Shown: positions 7,918 to 16,662, numbered from the stretch's first letter. The stretch: DNA of 64,000 nucleotides from Massilia sp. Mn16-1_5 (GCF_004798585.1 NZ_PPXQ01000010.1:62001-126000); one strand, 5' to 3'. The notes: generated from the letters alone by a model not told the origin. A program made the numbers and translations.

Positions 7918-8867
7918 CGCTGCACCCGCCCCAGGAAATCGAGCAGCACCCGGTTCACGGCCTCCGGCGCTTCCTGCTGCACCCAGTGCCCGGCGCCGGG
8001 AACGATGGTCGTGCCCAGGTGGCCGGGTACGTTCTGCGGCAGGGCCTCGACCAGCGACTTCAGCGCCGGATAGATCGGATCGCGTTCGCCGCTGAGGAAC
8101 CAGGCCGGCTGGCGGATGCGCGCATGCTGAAATGGCGCCGTCAGTTCCCAGTTGCGGTCCATGTTGCGGTACCAGTTCAGGGCGCCGCTCAAGCTAGAAT
8201 CGCGGAAGGCGGCCGTGTACACCGCCAGCTCCTCGGCGCTCAGCCAGTCCATCGGACCCGGCGGCTCGGCCAGCGCGGCGAGCGCGCCCTCGGGGCCGAC
8301 CATGCCGTTCCAGGGTCTGGATGGCCCGGCTGACAGCGACCACATCATCCTGCGGATGGTCGCCTCGATGTCCGCGTGAAAATCGGCCTCGGCCACGCCG
8401 GGCTCCTGGAAGTAGAGCTGGTAGTAGGCGTGCTTGCCGGCGCGGCGCAGGGAGTCGAGGCCGCTCATCGGTCCACGCGGGGCGAAGGGGACCGACATGC
8501 CCAGCACGCTGGTGAACAGGTCGGGCCGCAGCTGCGCCGCGGTCCAGGCGACGGGCGCGCCCCAGTCGTGGCCGACGATGTCGGCCTGCGCGATCTCCAG
8601 CGCGCCCAATAGACCGACCATGTCGCCCACCAGGTGCAGGATGGTGTAGCGGTCGATCGCGGCCGGCGCTTCGGTGCCTCCGTAGCCACGCATGTCGGGT
8701 GCGATGGCGCGGTAGCCGGCGTCCGCGAGCGCGCGGATCTGGTGGCGCCACGAGTAGCCCAGTTCGGGAAAGCCGTGGCACAGCAGGACGGCGGGGCCGC
8801 TGCCGGCCTCCAGCACGTGCTGGCGGATGCCGTTGGCGAGAACGGTGTACTCCCTGAATGCATGCAT
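7914..8867 (-). CDS. epoxide hydrolase-like alpha/beta hydrolase
   Basis: The 317-residue protein has the epoxide-hydrolase layout: HGFPE oxyanion segment at residues 31-35, nucleophile Asp101 in GHDWGAP, a cap domain with tyrosines that could activate an epoxide, acidic Asp in GERDPIYP and the catalytic His in GAGHW near the C-terminus. An aspartate rather than serine nucleophile separates it from esterases. It is predicted cytosolic. The gene is divergent from the VOC protein gene with about 70 bases between them. Confidence 0.85.
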   Translation of the reverse strand: MHAFREYTVLANGIRQHVLEAGSGPAVLLCHGFPELGYSWRHQIRALADAGYRAIAPDMRGYGGTEAPAAIDRYTILHLVGDMVGLLGALEIAQADIVGHDWGAPVAWTAAQLRPDLFTSVLGMSVPFAPRGPMSGLDSLRRAGKHAYYQLYFQEPGVAEADFHADIEATIRRMMWSLSAGPSRPWNGMVGPEGALAALAEPPGPMDWLSAEELAVYTAAFRDSSLSGALNWYRNMDRNWELTAPFQHARIRQPAWFLSGERDPIYPALKSLVEALPQNVPGHLGTTIVPGAGHWVQQEAPEAVNRVLLDFLGRVQR

Positions 8868-8938
8868 GCTTGGCTCCCGATCATGGTCCAGCTCGATGGT
8901 ACACTCGTCAGCTCCAAAAAAGCCAAGGAGACCTACCC

Positions 8939-9331
8939 ATGTTCAGTCACATCGTCATCGGTTCGAACGACCTCGAACGTTCCAAGCGCTTCTACGATGC
9001 CGTCCTCGGCGTGCTCGGCGCCGGGGAACCGTACCGCGGCCAGGCGCCCAGCGGCCACAATCGCCTGTTCTACCGCCACGACGGCGCCGCCCTCGGCATC
9101 ACGGAACCGATCAACGGCGAAGCTGCGACCTGTGCGAACGGCGGCACCGTCGGCTTCAAGTGCAGCTCGCCCGAACAGGTGAAGGAGTTCCACGATGTCG
9201 CCGTCGCCCACGGCGGCACCTCGATCGAAGAACCGCCCGGCCTGCGCGAGGGCCCGATGGGCGCGCTGCACCTGGCCTATGTGCGCGACCCGGACGGCAA
9301 CAAGCTGTGCGCGATGTACCGCGTTAAATAA
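8939..9331 (+). CDS. VOC family (glyoxalase/dioxygenase-like) protein
   Basis: The 130-residue protein starts MFSHIVIGSNDLERSKRFYD, the first beta-alpha unit of the vicinal oxygen chelate fold, and ends with the typical RDPDGNKL segment. A strong AAGGAG lies ahead of the ATG. Metal ligands and substrate cannot be assigned with confidence; glyoxalase, dioxygenase and antibiotic-binding relatives share this fold. It is convergent with the SDR gene. Confidence 0.85.
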   Translation: MFSHIVIGSNDLERSKRFYDAVLGVLGAGEPYRGQAPSGHNRLFYRHDGAALGITEPINGEAATCANGGTVGFKCSSPEQVKEFHDVAVAHGGTSIEEPPGLREGPMGALHLAYVRDPDGNKLCAMYRVK

Positions 9332-9334
9332 AGC

Positions 9335-10072
9335 CTAGAGTTCGCACAGCCGCCCGCCATCGACCAGTAGCGAAGCGCCCTGGATGAAGGCCGCTTCGCT
9401 GGACGCCAGAAAGGCGATGGCGGCGGCGACATCCTCGGGCTTGCCCACCTCCGCCGGATCGATGTGCTCGGCGCCGGATTTGACCTGCGGGTTGTTCCAC
9501 AACATCGGCGTGTCGATGGCGCCGGGAAGGAGGGCGTTGACCCGGATGCCCTTCGGCCGGCCTTCCAGCGCGGCCGAACGGGTCAGCGACAGCAGCGCGG
9601 CCTTGGCGGCGGCGTAGGGCGCCACGTTCGGCTCCGTTTTCAAGGCATGGACGCTGGACACGTTGACGATCGCGCCGCCGGGCCGCATGTGCAGGAAGGC
9701 CTGCTTGGTGAAGAAGAAGGCGCCCAGCAAATCCACCTGCAGTACGTGGATCCAGTCGCTGCCGGTGAGTTCCTCGATCGGCTTGAAGATCATCAGGCCG
9801 GCGTTGTTGACGACGGCGTCGAGCCGGCCGAAGCGCGCCATCACCTGTTCGACCGCATGCGCGACGTTCTGCTCGGCGCTGACGTCGCACTCCACCTGCA
9901 TCGTCTCGCCCGCGCCCTGTTCGTCGACCTTGCCGGATGCCGCCGGCAAGGCGCCCGCATCACGGTCCACCAGCACCACGTGCGCGCCCTCGGCGCCAAA
10001 ACGCAGGCTTGCCGCCAGGCCGATGCCGCTGGCGGCGCCGGTGACGATGACGACTTTGTCGGTGAAGCGCAT
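9335..10072 (-). CDS. classical SDR oxidoreductase
   Basis: The 245-residue protein has the TGAASGIG cofactor loop at residues 11-18, NNAG at 89-92, and the catalytic Ser140, Tyr153 and Lys157. Asp36 at the end of the second strand favours NAD(H) over NADP(H). The gene starts 10 bases after the GH1-like gene on the same strand, so the two are probably cotranscribed, suggesting action on a sugar or glycoside-derived alcohol. Confidence 0.9.
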   Translation of the reverse strand: MRFTDKVVIVTGAASGIGLAASLRFGAEGAHVVLVDRDAGALPAASGKVDEQGAGETMQVECDVSAEQNVAHAVEQVMARFGRLDAVVNNAGLMIFKPIEELTGSDWIHVLQVDLLGAFFFTKQAFLHMRPGGAIVNVSSVHALKTEPNVAPYAAAKAALLSLTRSAALEGRPKGIRVNALLPGAIDTPMLWNNPQVKSGAEHIDPAEVGKPEDVAAAIAFLASSEAAFIQGASLLVDGGRLCEL

Positions 10073-10082
10073 GGTGCTCTCC

Positions 10083-11390
10083 TTATTCGGTATTCCTCGG
10101 CGCGCCGGTGGCCGCAGTCGATTCCTGCGCAGGTGGCGGCACCGACGCGTCGATGCCGGGATAGTCCTGGCTCAGCGCGATCGGCACCTGCAGGCAGACG
10201 CTCTGGGTCGGCAGGACTTCGGTCCAGTCGCGGATCAGCTCGCGGTAGGCCTGCCCGACCGGACGCAGATTGCGATCGAGATCCGCCAGGCCGAGGGCGT
10301 TGACGCGCCCATTGTTCTCGCGCAGGCCCGTGTCCCAGTCCACCTGGTCGGTCAGCGAATACCAGGTGAAGCCGACGATGGGCACGCCGTTGTTACGCAC
10401 GCGGAGCACGTTGGCCCATTCTTTTCTCAGCCAGCGCACCGCCTCGTCGCCGCACGGTCCCTGGCACAGGTTCGTCTCGGTGTGCATCACGGGCAGGCGG
10501 TAGCGGTTGTAGTACTGGTGCGTGATGACGGCGTAGCCGAAGATCTCGCCGGACGCCTTGGTCGTGCCGTCGGCCGCCACGTGGTGCTCGTTGGTCTGGT
10601 AGTAATCGTTCCCCATCATGCAGTGGTGCTTCAGGTTGTTATTCAAGAAGAAGTGGTACTCGTCGCGCGTCATGCCGTTGTCGAGCAGGTACTCGTACAT
10701 GGTGGAGTCGACGCGGCGGCCGTAGTTCAGGTCGAGCGACAGGAAGCGGCGCGCGTTCATCGTCTCCGCCGGGCCGATCGCCTTCGGGTTCTGGGCGTGA
10801 AAATACTCGGACGATTCGCTCTGGATGAACAGCGCATCCGGGCGCACCTGCAGGATGGCGCGCATGGCGAGCAGGTTGGCTTTCACGATGTGTTTTAAGG
10901 CCGTCACAAAGGCCCGGTCGTCGCGCAGCTGCTCGTTCCACCAGCCGTAGAGGGCGGAAAACAGCGCGCAGATCGACATCTCGTTGACCGGGGTGTAGAG
11001 CTGGATCCAGGGATAGCGCTCGGCGAAGGCACGCGCGTAGTCGGCGAAGAGGGCGGGGAAGTCCGGATTCTGGAAGTCGCCGAGGAAGTCGGGGAGGCCG
11101 AAATGGCAGAGGTCGACGATGGCCACCAGGTTCCGTTTATGCAGCTCGGGGAAGACTTCGTCGGCAAACGACCAGTCGTAGCGCCGCGCGCCGAGCAGGG
11201 TGGTGTGCAGCGGCGGGCCGTAGCGCAGGAAGCGGATGCCGATCTCTTCGACCAGGTCGAAGTCGCGCCGCCAGTGACGGTAGTGGCCGCATTTTTCCAT
11301 CTCGTCCATGCGGACCCGGCCGCCTTCGATGGTCGGGATGCTGTTTTCTATGCCGGTGGCAAAAATGAATCCGGTTTGACTCGAGACCAT
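10083..11390 (-). CDS. GH1-like (clan GH-A) beta-glycosidase family protein
   Basis: The 435-residue protein resembles family 1 glycosidases: the acid/base glutamate lies in TPVNEMS (Glu137) and the likely nucleophile in MHTETN (Glu305). GH1 enzymes normally read T-x-NEP and TENG, so both motifs are slightly altered. No signal peptide is visible, so a cytosolic location is expected. It is the first gene of a two-gene operon with the SDR and is preceded by an 81-base gap downstream of a LysR gene on the same strand. Confidence 0.7.
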   Translation of the reverse strand: MVSSQTGFIFATGIENSIPTIEGGRVRMDEMEKCGHYRHWRRDFDLVEEIGIRFLRYGPPLHTTLLGARRYDWSFADEVFPELHKRNLVAIVDLCHFGLPDFLGDFQNPDFPALFADYARAFAERYPWIQLYTPVNEMSICALFSALYGWWNEQLRDDRAFVTALKHIVKANLLAMRAILQVRPDALFIQSESSEYFHAQNPKAIGPAETMNARRFLSLDLNYGRRVDSTMYEYLLDNGMTRDEYHFFLNNNLKHHCMMGNDYYQTNEHHVAADGTTKASGEIFGYAVITHQYYNRYRLPVMHTETNLCQGPCGDEAVRWLRKEWANVLRVRNNGVPIVGFTWYSLTDQVDWDTGLRENNGRVNALGLADLDRNLRPVGQAYRELIRDWTEVLPTQSVCLQVPIALSQDYPGIDASVPPPAQESTAATGAPRNTE

Positions 11391-11471
11391 GTGCGGCCTC
11401 CTTCACCGAAGACGGCTAAAACAGCACTATGAACCGGCGCCGCGTTTGGCCGCGCACGGGATACGCAAAGC

Positions 11472-12377
11472 TCAGCCTTCCTGGCGCGGCAACGCCAGCT
11501 GCGCTTCAAGGAATTCCACGCAGACGCGCAGCCTGGCCGATCCCGCCAGGCGCTGCGGATACACCGCCCACACGTTCGCCTCCTGCGTGTACTCGGGCAG
11601 CACGACGACGAGCTGGCCGGCATCGAGGTAGGGTTGCGCATCCCAGCGCGAGCGCAGCACGATGCCGGCGCCGTCGAGCGCCCAGCGCAGCGCGATCTCG
11701 CCATGGTTGGTCGAGAGTGCGCCCGACACCTTGACGGTTTCCTCGCCGTTTTTCCCGCGCAGGCGCCAGACACCGAAGGGGTGATCGCGCTCCTTGATCG
11801 GCAGGCATTGGTGGCCGGCCAGGTCCTGCAAATTCCTCGGCGTGCCGTGGCGCGCCAGGTAGGCGGGGGAGGCGCACAGGATGCGGCCGTTCGTGCGCAG
11901 GCGCCGCGCGATCAGCTGCGGCGGGATCTCGTCGCCCACGCGCACGTCGAGATCGAAACCTTCGGCGACGATGTCGACCAGGCGGTCGAAGACTTCGAAG
12001 CGGATCTGCAGGCCGGGATAGCTTGCGGCCAGTTGCGCGATCGCCGGCGCCACCAGGTTGCGTCCGAAGCCGAAGCTGCTGCAGATGCGCAGCTGGCCGC
12101 TCGGTTCGCGCCGTCCCTCTGCCAGCTCGTCGACCAGGTCGTCCAGCTGCGCGAGGATGGCCTGGGCCCGCGCATAGACCTGCTCGCCCTCGAGGGTGAC
12201 GACGACGCGGCGCGTGGTGCGCTGGAACAGGCGCACGCCGAGGATGCCTTCCAATACGCCGATGCGCTTGCTCACGTAGGCCGGCGACATGCCGAGCTCC
12301 TCGGCCGCCGCCGCGAAGCTGCCCTTGCGTACCACGGTGGCGAAGACGTGCAAGTCCTCGTTCTGCAGATTATTCAC
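11472..12377 (-). CDS. LysR family regulator, DmlR-like
   Basis: The 301-residue product has the LysR winged helix at residues 10-65 and a full effector domain. It is divergent from the D-malate/tartrate dehydrogenase gene, 100 bp apart, the same layout as dmlR-dmlA in E. coli, so regulation of that gene in response to D-malate or tartrate is the likely role. The helix-turn-helix residues AEELGMSPAYVSKRI are typical. Confidence 0.88.
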   Translation of the reverse strand: MNNLQNEDLHVFATVVRKGSFAAAAEELGMSPAYVSKRIGVLEGILGVRLFQRTTRRVVVTLEGEQVYARAQAILAQLDDLVDELAEGRREPSGQLRICSSFGFGRNLVAPAIAQLAASYPGLQIRFEVFDRLVDIVAEGFDLDVRVGDEIPPQLIARRLRTNGRILCASPAYLARHGTPRNLQDLAGHQCLPIKERDHPFGVWRLRGKNGEETVKVSGALSTNHGEIALRWALDGAGIVLRSRWDAQPYLDAGQLVVVLPEYTQEANVWAVYPQRLAGSARLRVCVEFLEAQLALPRQEG

Positions 12378-12477
12378 GGATCGTTTCCTTTAGCTTCACA
12401 CTAACAAGGATTATAAACGCTCCGTAATGCGTTATCCTGACGTTCATCCGCTTACCATCCCTATCCAGGAGAGAGAC
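12378..12477. promoter_or_regulatory. divergent promoter region of LysR gene and dmlA/ttuC-like gene
   Basis: This 100-bp gap separates the two divergent starts and is AT-richer than its surroundings, with TTATAAAC and GCGTTATCC segments that could be -10 elements. The dehydrogenase start is preceded by CAGGAGAGAG. No clear T-N11-A operator could be singled out. Confidence 0.4.
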
Positions 12478-13566
12478 ATGAAAACCCACAAGATCGCCGT
12501 GATCGCCGGTGACGGCATCGGCAAGGAAGTGATGCCGGAAGGCCTGCGCGCCCTGGAGGCGACCGCCAAGCGCTTCGACATCAAGCTCGAGTTCACGACC
12601 TTCGAATGGGCCGATTGCGACTACTACCTCCAGCACGGCAAGATGATGCCGGACGACTGGAAGGAGCAGCTGTCCGGCTTCGAGGCGATCTACTTTGGCG
12701 CCGTCGGCTGGCCCGACAAGGTGCCCGACCACATCTCGCTGTGGGGTTCGCTCTTGAAATTCCGCCGCGAGTTCGACCAGTACGTGAACCTGCGTCCGGT
12801 GCGCCTGATGCCGGGCGTGCCGTGCCCGCTGGCGAACAAGAAGCCGGGCGACATCGATTTCTATGTGGTGCGCGAAAACACCGAAGGCGAGTACTCCTCG
12901 GTAGGCGGCCGCATGTTCGAAGGCACCGAGCGCGAACTGGTGCTGCAGGAAGCCGTGTTCACGCGCCATGGCACCGACCGTATCCTGAAGTATGCCTTCG
13001 ACCTGGCCCAGCGCCGTCCTAAGAAACACCTGACCGCCGCCACCAAGTCGAACGGCATCGCGATCTCGATGCCTTACTGGGACGAGCGCGTGGCCGCCAT
13101 GGGCGAGCAGTACGGCGACGTCAAGTGGGACAAGTACCACGTCGACATCCTGGCTGCCCGCTTCGTGCTCTCGCCCGAGCGCTTCGACGTGGTCGTCGCC
13201 TCGAACCTGTTCGGCGACATCCTGTCCGACCTCGGCCCGGCCTGCGCCGGCACGATCGGCATCGCGCCGTCGGCCAACCTGAATCCGGACCGCACTTTCC
13301 CTTCGCTGTTCGAGCCGGTCCACGGTTCCGCGCCCGACATCTACGGCAAGAACATCGCCAATCCGATCGCGATGATCTGGTCCGGCGCGATGATGTTCGA
13401 GTTCCTGGGGCAGGGCGATCCGAAATACACGCAGGCCCACGACGCCATCGTGCGCGCCATGGAAACCTGCCTCACCGAAGGCCCGCGCACGCCGGACATG
13501 GGCGGCACGGCCAACACGACGCAAGTCGGCGAAGCGATCGCGGAGTACCTGCGCACGCAGGCCTGA
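12478..13566 (+). CDS. dmlA: tartrate dehydrogenase / D-malate dehydrogenase (decarboxylating)
   Basis: The 362-residue protein belongs to the isocitrate/isopropylmalate dehydrogenase superfamily: it has GDGIGKEV at the N-terminus, the metal-binding signature NLFGDILSD, and EPVHGSAPDIYGKNIANP. Close relatives (DmlA, TtuC/YeaU) oxidise and decarboxylate D-malate, or act on L-tartrate, with NAD+ and a divalent metal. The ATG at 12478 has a strong CAGGAGAGAG and gives the usual family length. Whether D-malate or tartrate is the main substrate cannot be told from sequence. Confidence 0.88.
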   Translation: MKTHKIAVIAGDGIGKEVMPEGLRALEATAKRFDIKLEFTTFEWADCDYYLQHGKMMPDDWKEQLSGFEAIYFGAVGWPDKVPDHISLWGSLLKFRREFDQYVNLRPVRLMPGVPCPLANKKPGDIDFYVVRENTEGEYSSVGGRMFEGTERELVLQEAVFTRHGTDRILKYAFDLAQRRPKKHLTAATKSNGIAISMPYWDERVAAMGEQYGDVKWDKYHVDILAARFVLSPERFDVVVASNLFGDILSDLGPACAGTIGIAPSANLNPDRTFPSLFEPVHGSAPDIYGKNIANPIAMIWSGAMMFEFLGQGDPKYTQAHDAIVRAMETCLTEGPRTPDMGGTANTTQVGEAIAEYLRTQA

Positions 13567-13580
13567 TCGCTGGCAGCTAA

Positions 13581-13607
13581 CCGGATGCGCCTGCGCGGCG
13601 CATCCGG
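13581..13607 (+). terminator. GC-rich hairpin after the D-malate dehydrogenase gene
   Basis: Two 11-base arms, CCGGATGCGCC at 13581 and its complement at 13597, enclose a 5-base loop. No T run follows, so it may be a weak or factor-assisted terminator. Confidence 0.5.
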
Positions 13608-13614
13608 CGAATCG

Positions 13615-13663
13615 TGCAGTTCGTCGCAAAATAGGTGCTTGGCGACAATGCCCGATCTAGAAT
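13615..13663 (+). promoter_or_regulatory. LytTR/AlgR-like box and -10 upstream of the DUF2807 gene
   Basis: TGCAGTTCGTCGCA (13615-13628) differs from the box at 4193 by one base, and a TAGAAT -10 candidate (13658-13663) starts 30 bases after it, the same distance as in the two peptide-gene copies. The upstream half-site 21 bp away is poor and overlaps the hairpin at 13581-13607. The shared architecture suggests one regulator for all three genes. Confidence 0.5.
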
Positions 13664-13694
13664 GATTTCACTTCAATAAGAAAGGGAAATCATC

Positions 13695-14321
13695 ATGCGC
13701 CGTCTTCCACTCGTCCTCGCTCTCTCCCTCATCGCAACCGCCGCTTCGGCCGCCGACCAGGTGCGCAACGCCGCGCCGTTTACCTCGATCAGCGTGCAGG
13801 GCCCGATCAGCGTCACCGTCGACGCCAGCAACACCAAGCAGTCGCTGCTGGTACGCGGCGACAACGCCTTCCTCAACGAAGTAACGACCGAGGTCGTGAA
13901 CGGCGAGCTGCGCGTGCGCATGCGCGACAAGAAGATCAACAACGTCAACGGCGACCAGCGCATCGTCGTCGCCATGCCCCAGCTGCGCGCCTTCAACGCC
14001 GAAGGCGCGGGCGAAATCAAGCTGAACAACGTGCGCGGCGAACGCCTCGACGTCAACTACCGCGGCGCCGGCAGCATGGCGATCAACGGCCAGGTCAAGC
14101 TGTTCAAGATGAGCGCCGAAGGCGTGGGCGAAGTCGACACCAAGGCCCTGGCCGCCAACGACGTCGACATCCGCTTCCAGGGCATCGGCGACGTCAAGGT
14201 GTATGCCAAGGACCGGCTGGACGTGAAGGTGCAGGGCATGGGCAGCCTCACCTATTACGGCAAGCCGCGTACGGTCAACAAGTCGGTGCAGGGACTCGGC
14301 TCGGTCAAGGCCGGGGACTGA
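13695..14321 (+). CDS. DUF2807 (GIN domain) secreted protein
   Basis: The 208-residue protein has a signal peptide of about 20 residues ending ASAA and then the repetitive beta-strand pattern of the DUF2807/head-GIN family, with recurring motifs such as EGAGEIKLNNV and EGVGEVDTKALA that form a right-handed beta-helix. Family members are periplasmic or surface proteins of unknown role, sometimes called auto-transporter adhesin-like. AAAGGGAAA precedes the ATG. Its promoter shares a LytTR-like box with the duplicated peptide genes. Confidence 0.85.
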   Translation: MRRLPLVLALSLIATAASAADQVRNAAPFTSISVQGPISVTVDASNTKQSLLVRGDNAFLNEVTTEVVNGELRVRMRDKKINNVNGDQRIVVAMPQLRAFNAEGAGEIKLNNVRGERLDVNYRGAGSMAINGQVKLFKMSAEGVGEVDTKALAANDVDIRFQGIGDVKVYAKDRLDVKVQGMGSLTYYGKPRTVNKSVQGLGSVKAGD

Positions 14322-14336
14322 AGCATGCCACGCAAT

Positions 14337-14390
14337 GTAAAGTTGCGTAAAGACAACGTAAAGATGTTTCAGTTGTAATGAAACGTTTCA
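14337..14390 (+). promoter_or_regulatory. three CpxR-like GTAAA repeats and a TGAAACGTTTCA palindrome
   Basis: GTAAA occurs at 14337, 14347 and 14358, so the first pair reads GTAAA-N5-GTAAA, the CpxR consensus, and the third follows one helical turn later. Overlapping downstream are GTTTCA (14366) and the perfect 12-base palindrome TGAAACGTTTCA (14379-14390), which resembles LacI/Cra-type operators. The site lies 90-140 bp before the DUF4382 lipoprotein gene, fitting envelope-stress control. Confidence 0.5.
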
Positions 14391-14478
14391 GTGTACGGTG
14401 TGTAACACAAATGTTGCCGTATGGAATGTTATTGTCCTTTCAGCGCCGTTTAGGCGAGTCTTTTTTGAAAGGTATTCC

Positions 14479-15696
14479 ATGCGTTCGACTTCCCTCCGTA
14501 CCCCTCTTATTCTTGGCGGCCTCGCCGTCGCGGCAAGCCTGAGCGCCTGCGGCGGCGGTGGAGGAGGCGGAGGCGGCACGCCGGCGGCAACGCCGAGCTC
14601 GACCCTGGGTACCCTGTCGGTGGCCATGACCGACGCCCCGGCCTGCGGCTTCGACGCCGTCAACGTCACCGTCGCCAAGGTCCGCGTCAACAAGAGCGCG
14701 ACCGCCAGCGAGACCGATTCCGGCTGGACCGACATCACCCTGGCCGCGCCGAAGAAGGTCAACCTGCTCGATCTCACCAACGGCGTGCTCGAAACCCTAG
14801 GCCAAACCTCGCTCGAAGCCGGCCAGTACAACCAGATCCGCCTGGTGCTGGACGGCGGCGCGAACGCCAACACCGTCGTGCCGAGCGCGACCAAGACCGA
14901 GCAGGCGCTCGAGACCCCCAGCGCGCTCCAGAGCGGCATCAAACTGGTGGGTAACTTCACGGTGGAAGCGGGCGCCAAGTCGGACGTCGTGATCGACTTC
15001 GACGCCTGCAAGTCGGTGGTCGCACGCGGCAAGAGCGCCTATGCCCTGAAGCCGGTGGTGAAAATGATCCCGGCCGCCATCAACGGCATCTCCGGCTTCG
15101 TCGCGCCGGCACTGCTGGCCAACGGCGTGACCGTCTCGGCCCAGCAGAACGGCAACATCGTCAGTGCCACTACCCCGAACGCGAGCACCGGCGAATTCCT
15201 GCTCTCGCGCCTCGCACCGGGCAACTACGACGTCGTCATCACCGCCAACAACAGCGCCGCCGTCGTCGTCGGTGCCGTGCCGGTCGCGTCGACCACCAGC
15301 AACACGGCCCTGAGCACCGCGGCCGCCCCGATCACGCTGGCTGCCAGCACCACCGGTTCGATCGGCGGCACGGTCACCATGACCCCGCCGAGCACCACCG
15401 AAGCAGCCTACGTCGCCGCCAAACAGTCCTTCGCCTCGGGTCCGACCGTGACCATCAAGTACCAGGGCGCGGACCTGGCGACCGGCGCCTACACCATCGC
15501 CAACCTGCCGGTCGCGGCGCCGCAGTACGCCGTCTACAGCGCGACGCTGCCTTTGAGCTTCGCGGCCAGCGCAGGCCTCAGCGCCGGCAGCTACCGCGTC
15601 GACGCCTCGGCCACCGGCTACACGGCCAAGTCAGTCGATGGCGTGAACATCGCCACCGCCAACGCCACCGGCGTGAACTTCACCCTGACGCCGTAA
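14479..15696 (+). CDS. DUF4382 domain lipoprotein
   Basis: The 405-residue product has a lipoprotein signal with lipobox LSAC (Cys24) followed by a run of glycines. Residues about 40-190 match the DUF4382 pattern (GTLSVAMTDAPACGFDAVNV...), and the rest has carboxypeptidase-regulatory-like beta-sandwich features. It is predicted to be anchored in the outer membrane or periplasm. DUF4382 proteins are found in many Gram-negatives without a known role. The start at 14479 is fixed by the signal peptide and GAAAGG upstream. Confidence 0.85.
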   Translation: MRSTSLRTPLILGGLAVAASLSACGGGGGGGGGTPAATPSSTLGTLSVAMTDAPACGFDAVNVTVAKVRVNKSATASETDSGWTDITLAAPKKVNLLDLTNGVLETLGQTSLEAGQYNQIRLVLDGGANANTVVPSATKTEQALETPSALQSGIKLVGNFTVEAGAKSDVVIDFDACKSVVARGKSAYALKPVVKMIPAAINGISGFVAPALLANGVTVSAQQNGNIVSATTPNASTGEFLLSRLAPGNYDVVITANNSAAVVVGAVPVASTTSNTALSTAAAPITLAASTTGSIGGTVTMTPPSTTEAAYVAAKQSFASGPTVTIKYQGADLATGAYTIANLPVAAPQYAVYSATLPLSFAASAGLSAGSYRVDASATGYTAKSVDGVNIATANATGVNFTLTP

Positions 15697-15777
15697 TCTG
15701 CAGCGTCGCGCGCATGCGCATCCCTCCGTGTCGCTGTAAGATAGCCAATCTTACAACCAAGCACCGGAGGGATGCAC

Positions 15778-16662
15778 ATGAAGGATCTCGTACAAGACGG
15801 CGACAGCCTGGTGGGCGCCAGCACCTTTGAAGAGGGCGTCGATCGCCGCGTGTTCCTGAAAGCGGCCGTCGGCAGCGGGTTTGCTGCCGCGACCCTGCCT
15901 GTAGCAGCGCAAACCCTGATCAAGACCGACATCACCGGCCTCTCCACAGGCGACCACCTGATCGTCATCAACGGCCAGGAAGTGCCGGTCTACCGCGCCC
16001 AGCCCGAGGGCAAGACCAATCCTCCGATCATCCTCGTCATCTCCGAAATCTTCGGCGTCCATGAACACATCAAGGACGTCGCGCGCCGCTTCGCCAAGCA
16101 GGGTTACATGGCCGTGGCGCCCGATCTGTTCGTGCGCGCGGGCGACGCCGGCAGTGTGCCCAACATCGCCGACCTGATGAAGGACATCGTGGGTAAAACC
16201 CCGGATGCGCAGGTCATGTCGGACCTCGACACCGTCGTCAACTGGGCCGCGCAGCGCGGCGGCGATACCGAGCGTCTCGGCATCACGGGCTTCTGCTGGG
16301 GCGGGCGCATCACCTGGCTGTACGCGGCGCACAACCCGAAAGTGAAGGCCGGCGTGGCCTGGTACGGCCGCCTGGTGGGCGACGCGACGGCCAATTCGCC
16401 GAAGCACCCGGTCGACATCGCACAGAACCTCAAGACGCCGGTGCTCGGCCTGTACGGTGGCAAGGACACCGGCATCCCGCTCGATACGGTGAACCGCATG
16501 AAGGCGGAACTCGCCAAGGGCAACAGCAAGTCGGAGTTCGTGGTCTATCCGGATGCGGGCCACGCCTTCCACGCGGACTACCGTCCAAGCTTCAACGAGG
16601 CCGATGCGAAGGATGGCTGGCGCCGCGCATTGGACTGGTTCCGCAAACACGGCGTGGTCTGA
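15778..16662 (+). CDS. dienelactone hydrolase family protein with Tat-like signal
   Basis: The 294-residue protein has an N-terminal extension with DRRVFLKAA (Arg23-Arg24) and a hydrophobic stretch ending VAAQ, which looks like a twin-arginine export signal. The catalytic cysteine lies in GFCWGGR (Cys173), with Asp in GGKDTG and His in DAGHAFH completing the triad of dienelactone hydrolases. Most are cytosolic enzymes of chlorocatechol breakdown; exported forms are common in proteobacteria with unknown substrates. ATG at 15778 has better spacing to GGAGG than the ATG at 15772. Confidence 0.88.
   Translation: MKDLVQDGDSLVGASTFEEGVDRRVFLKAAVGSGFAAATLPVAAQTLIKTDITGLSTGDHLIVINGQEVPVYRAQPEGKTNPPIILVISEIFGVHEHIKDVARRFAKQGYMAVAPDLFVRAGDAGSVPNIADLMKDIVGKTPDAQVMSDLDTVVNWAAQRGGDTERLGITGFCWGGRITWLYAAHNPKVKAGVAWYGRLVGDATANSPKHPVDIAQNLKTPVLGLYGGKDTGIPLDTVNRMKAELAKGNSKSEFVVYPDAGHAFHADYRPSFNEADAKDGWRRALDWFRKHGVV

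Noticed and set aside
14379..14390. Calling TGAAACGTTTCA a Cra site outright
   Set aside because: The 12-base palindrome fits Cra and several LacI-family proteins, and no fructose or glycolytic gene is adjacent, so it is reported only as a LacI/Cra-like operator.
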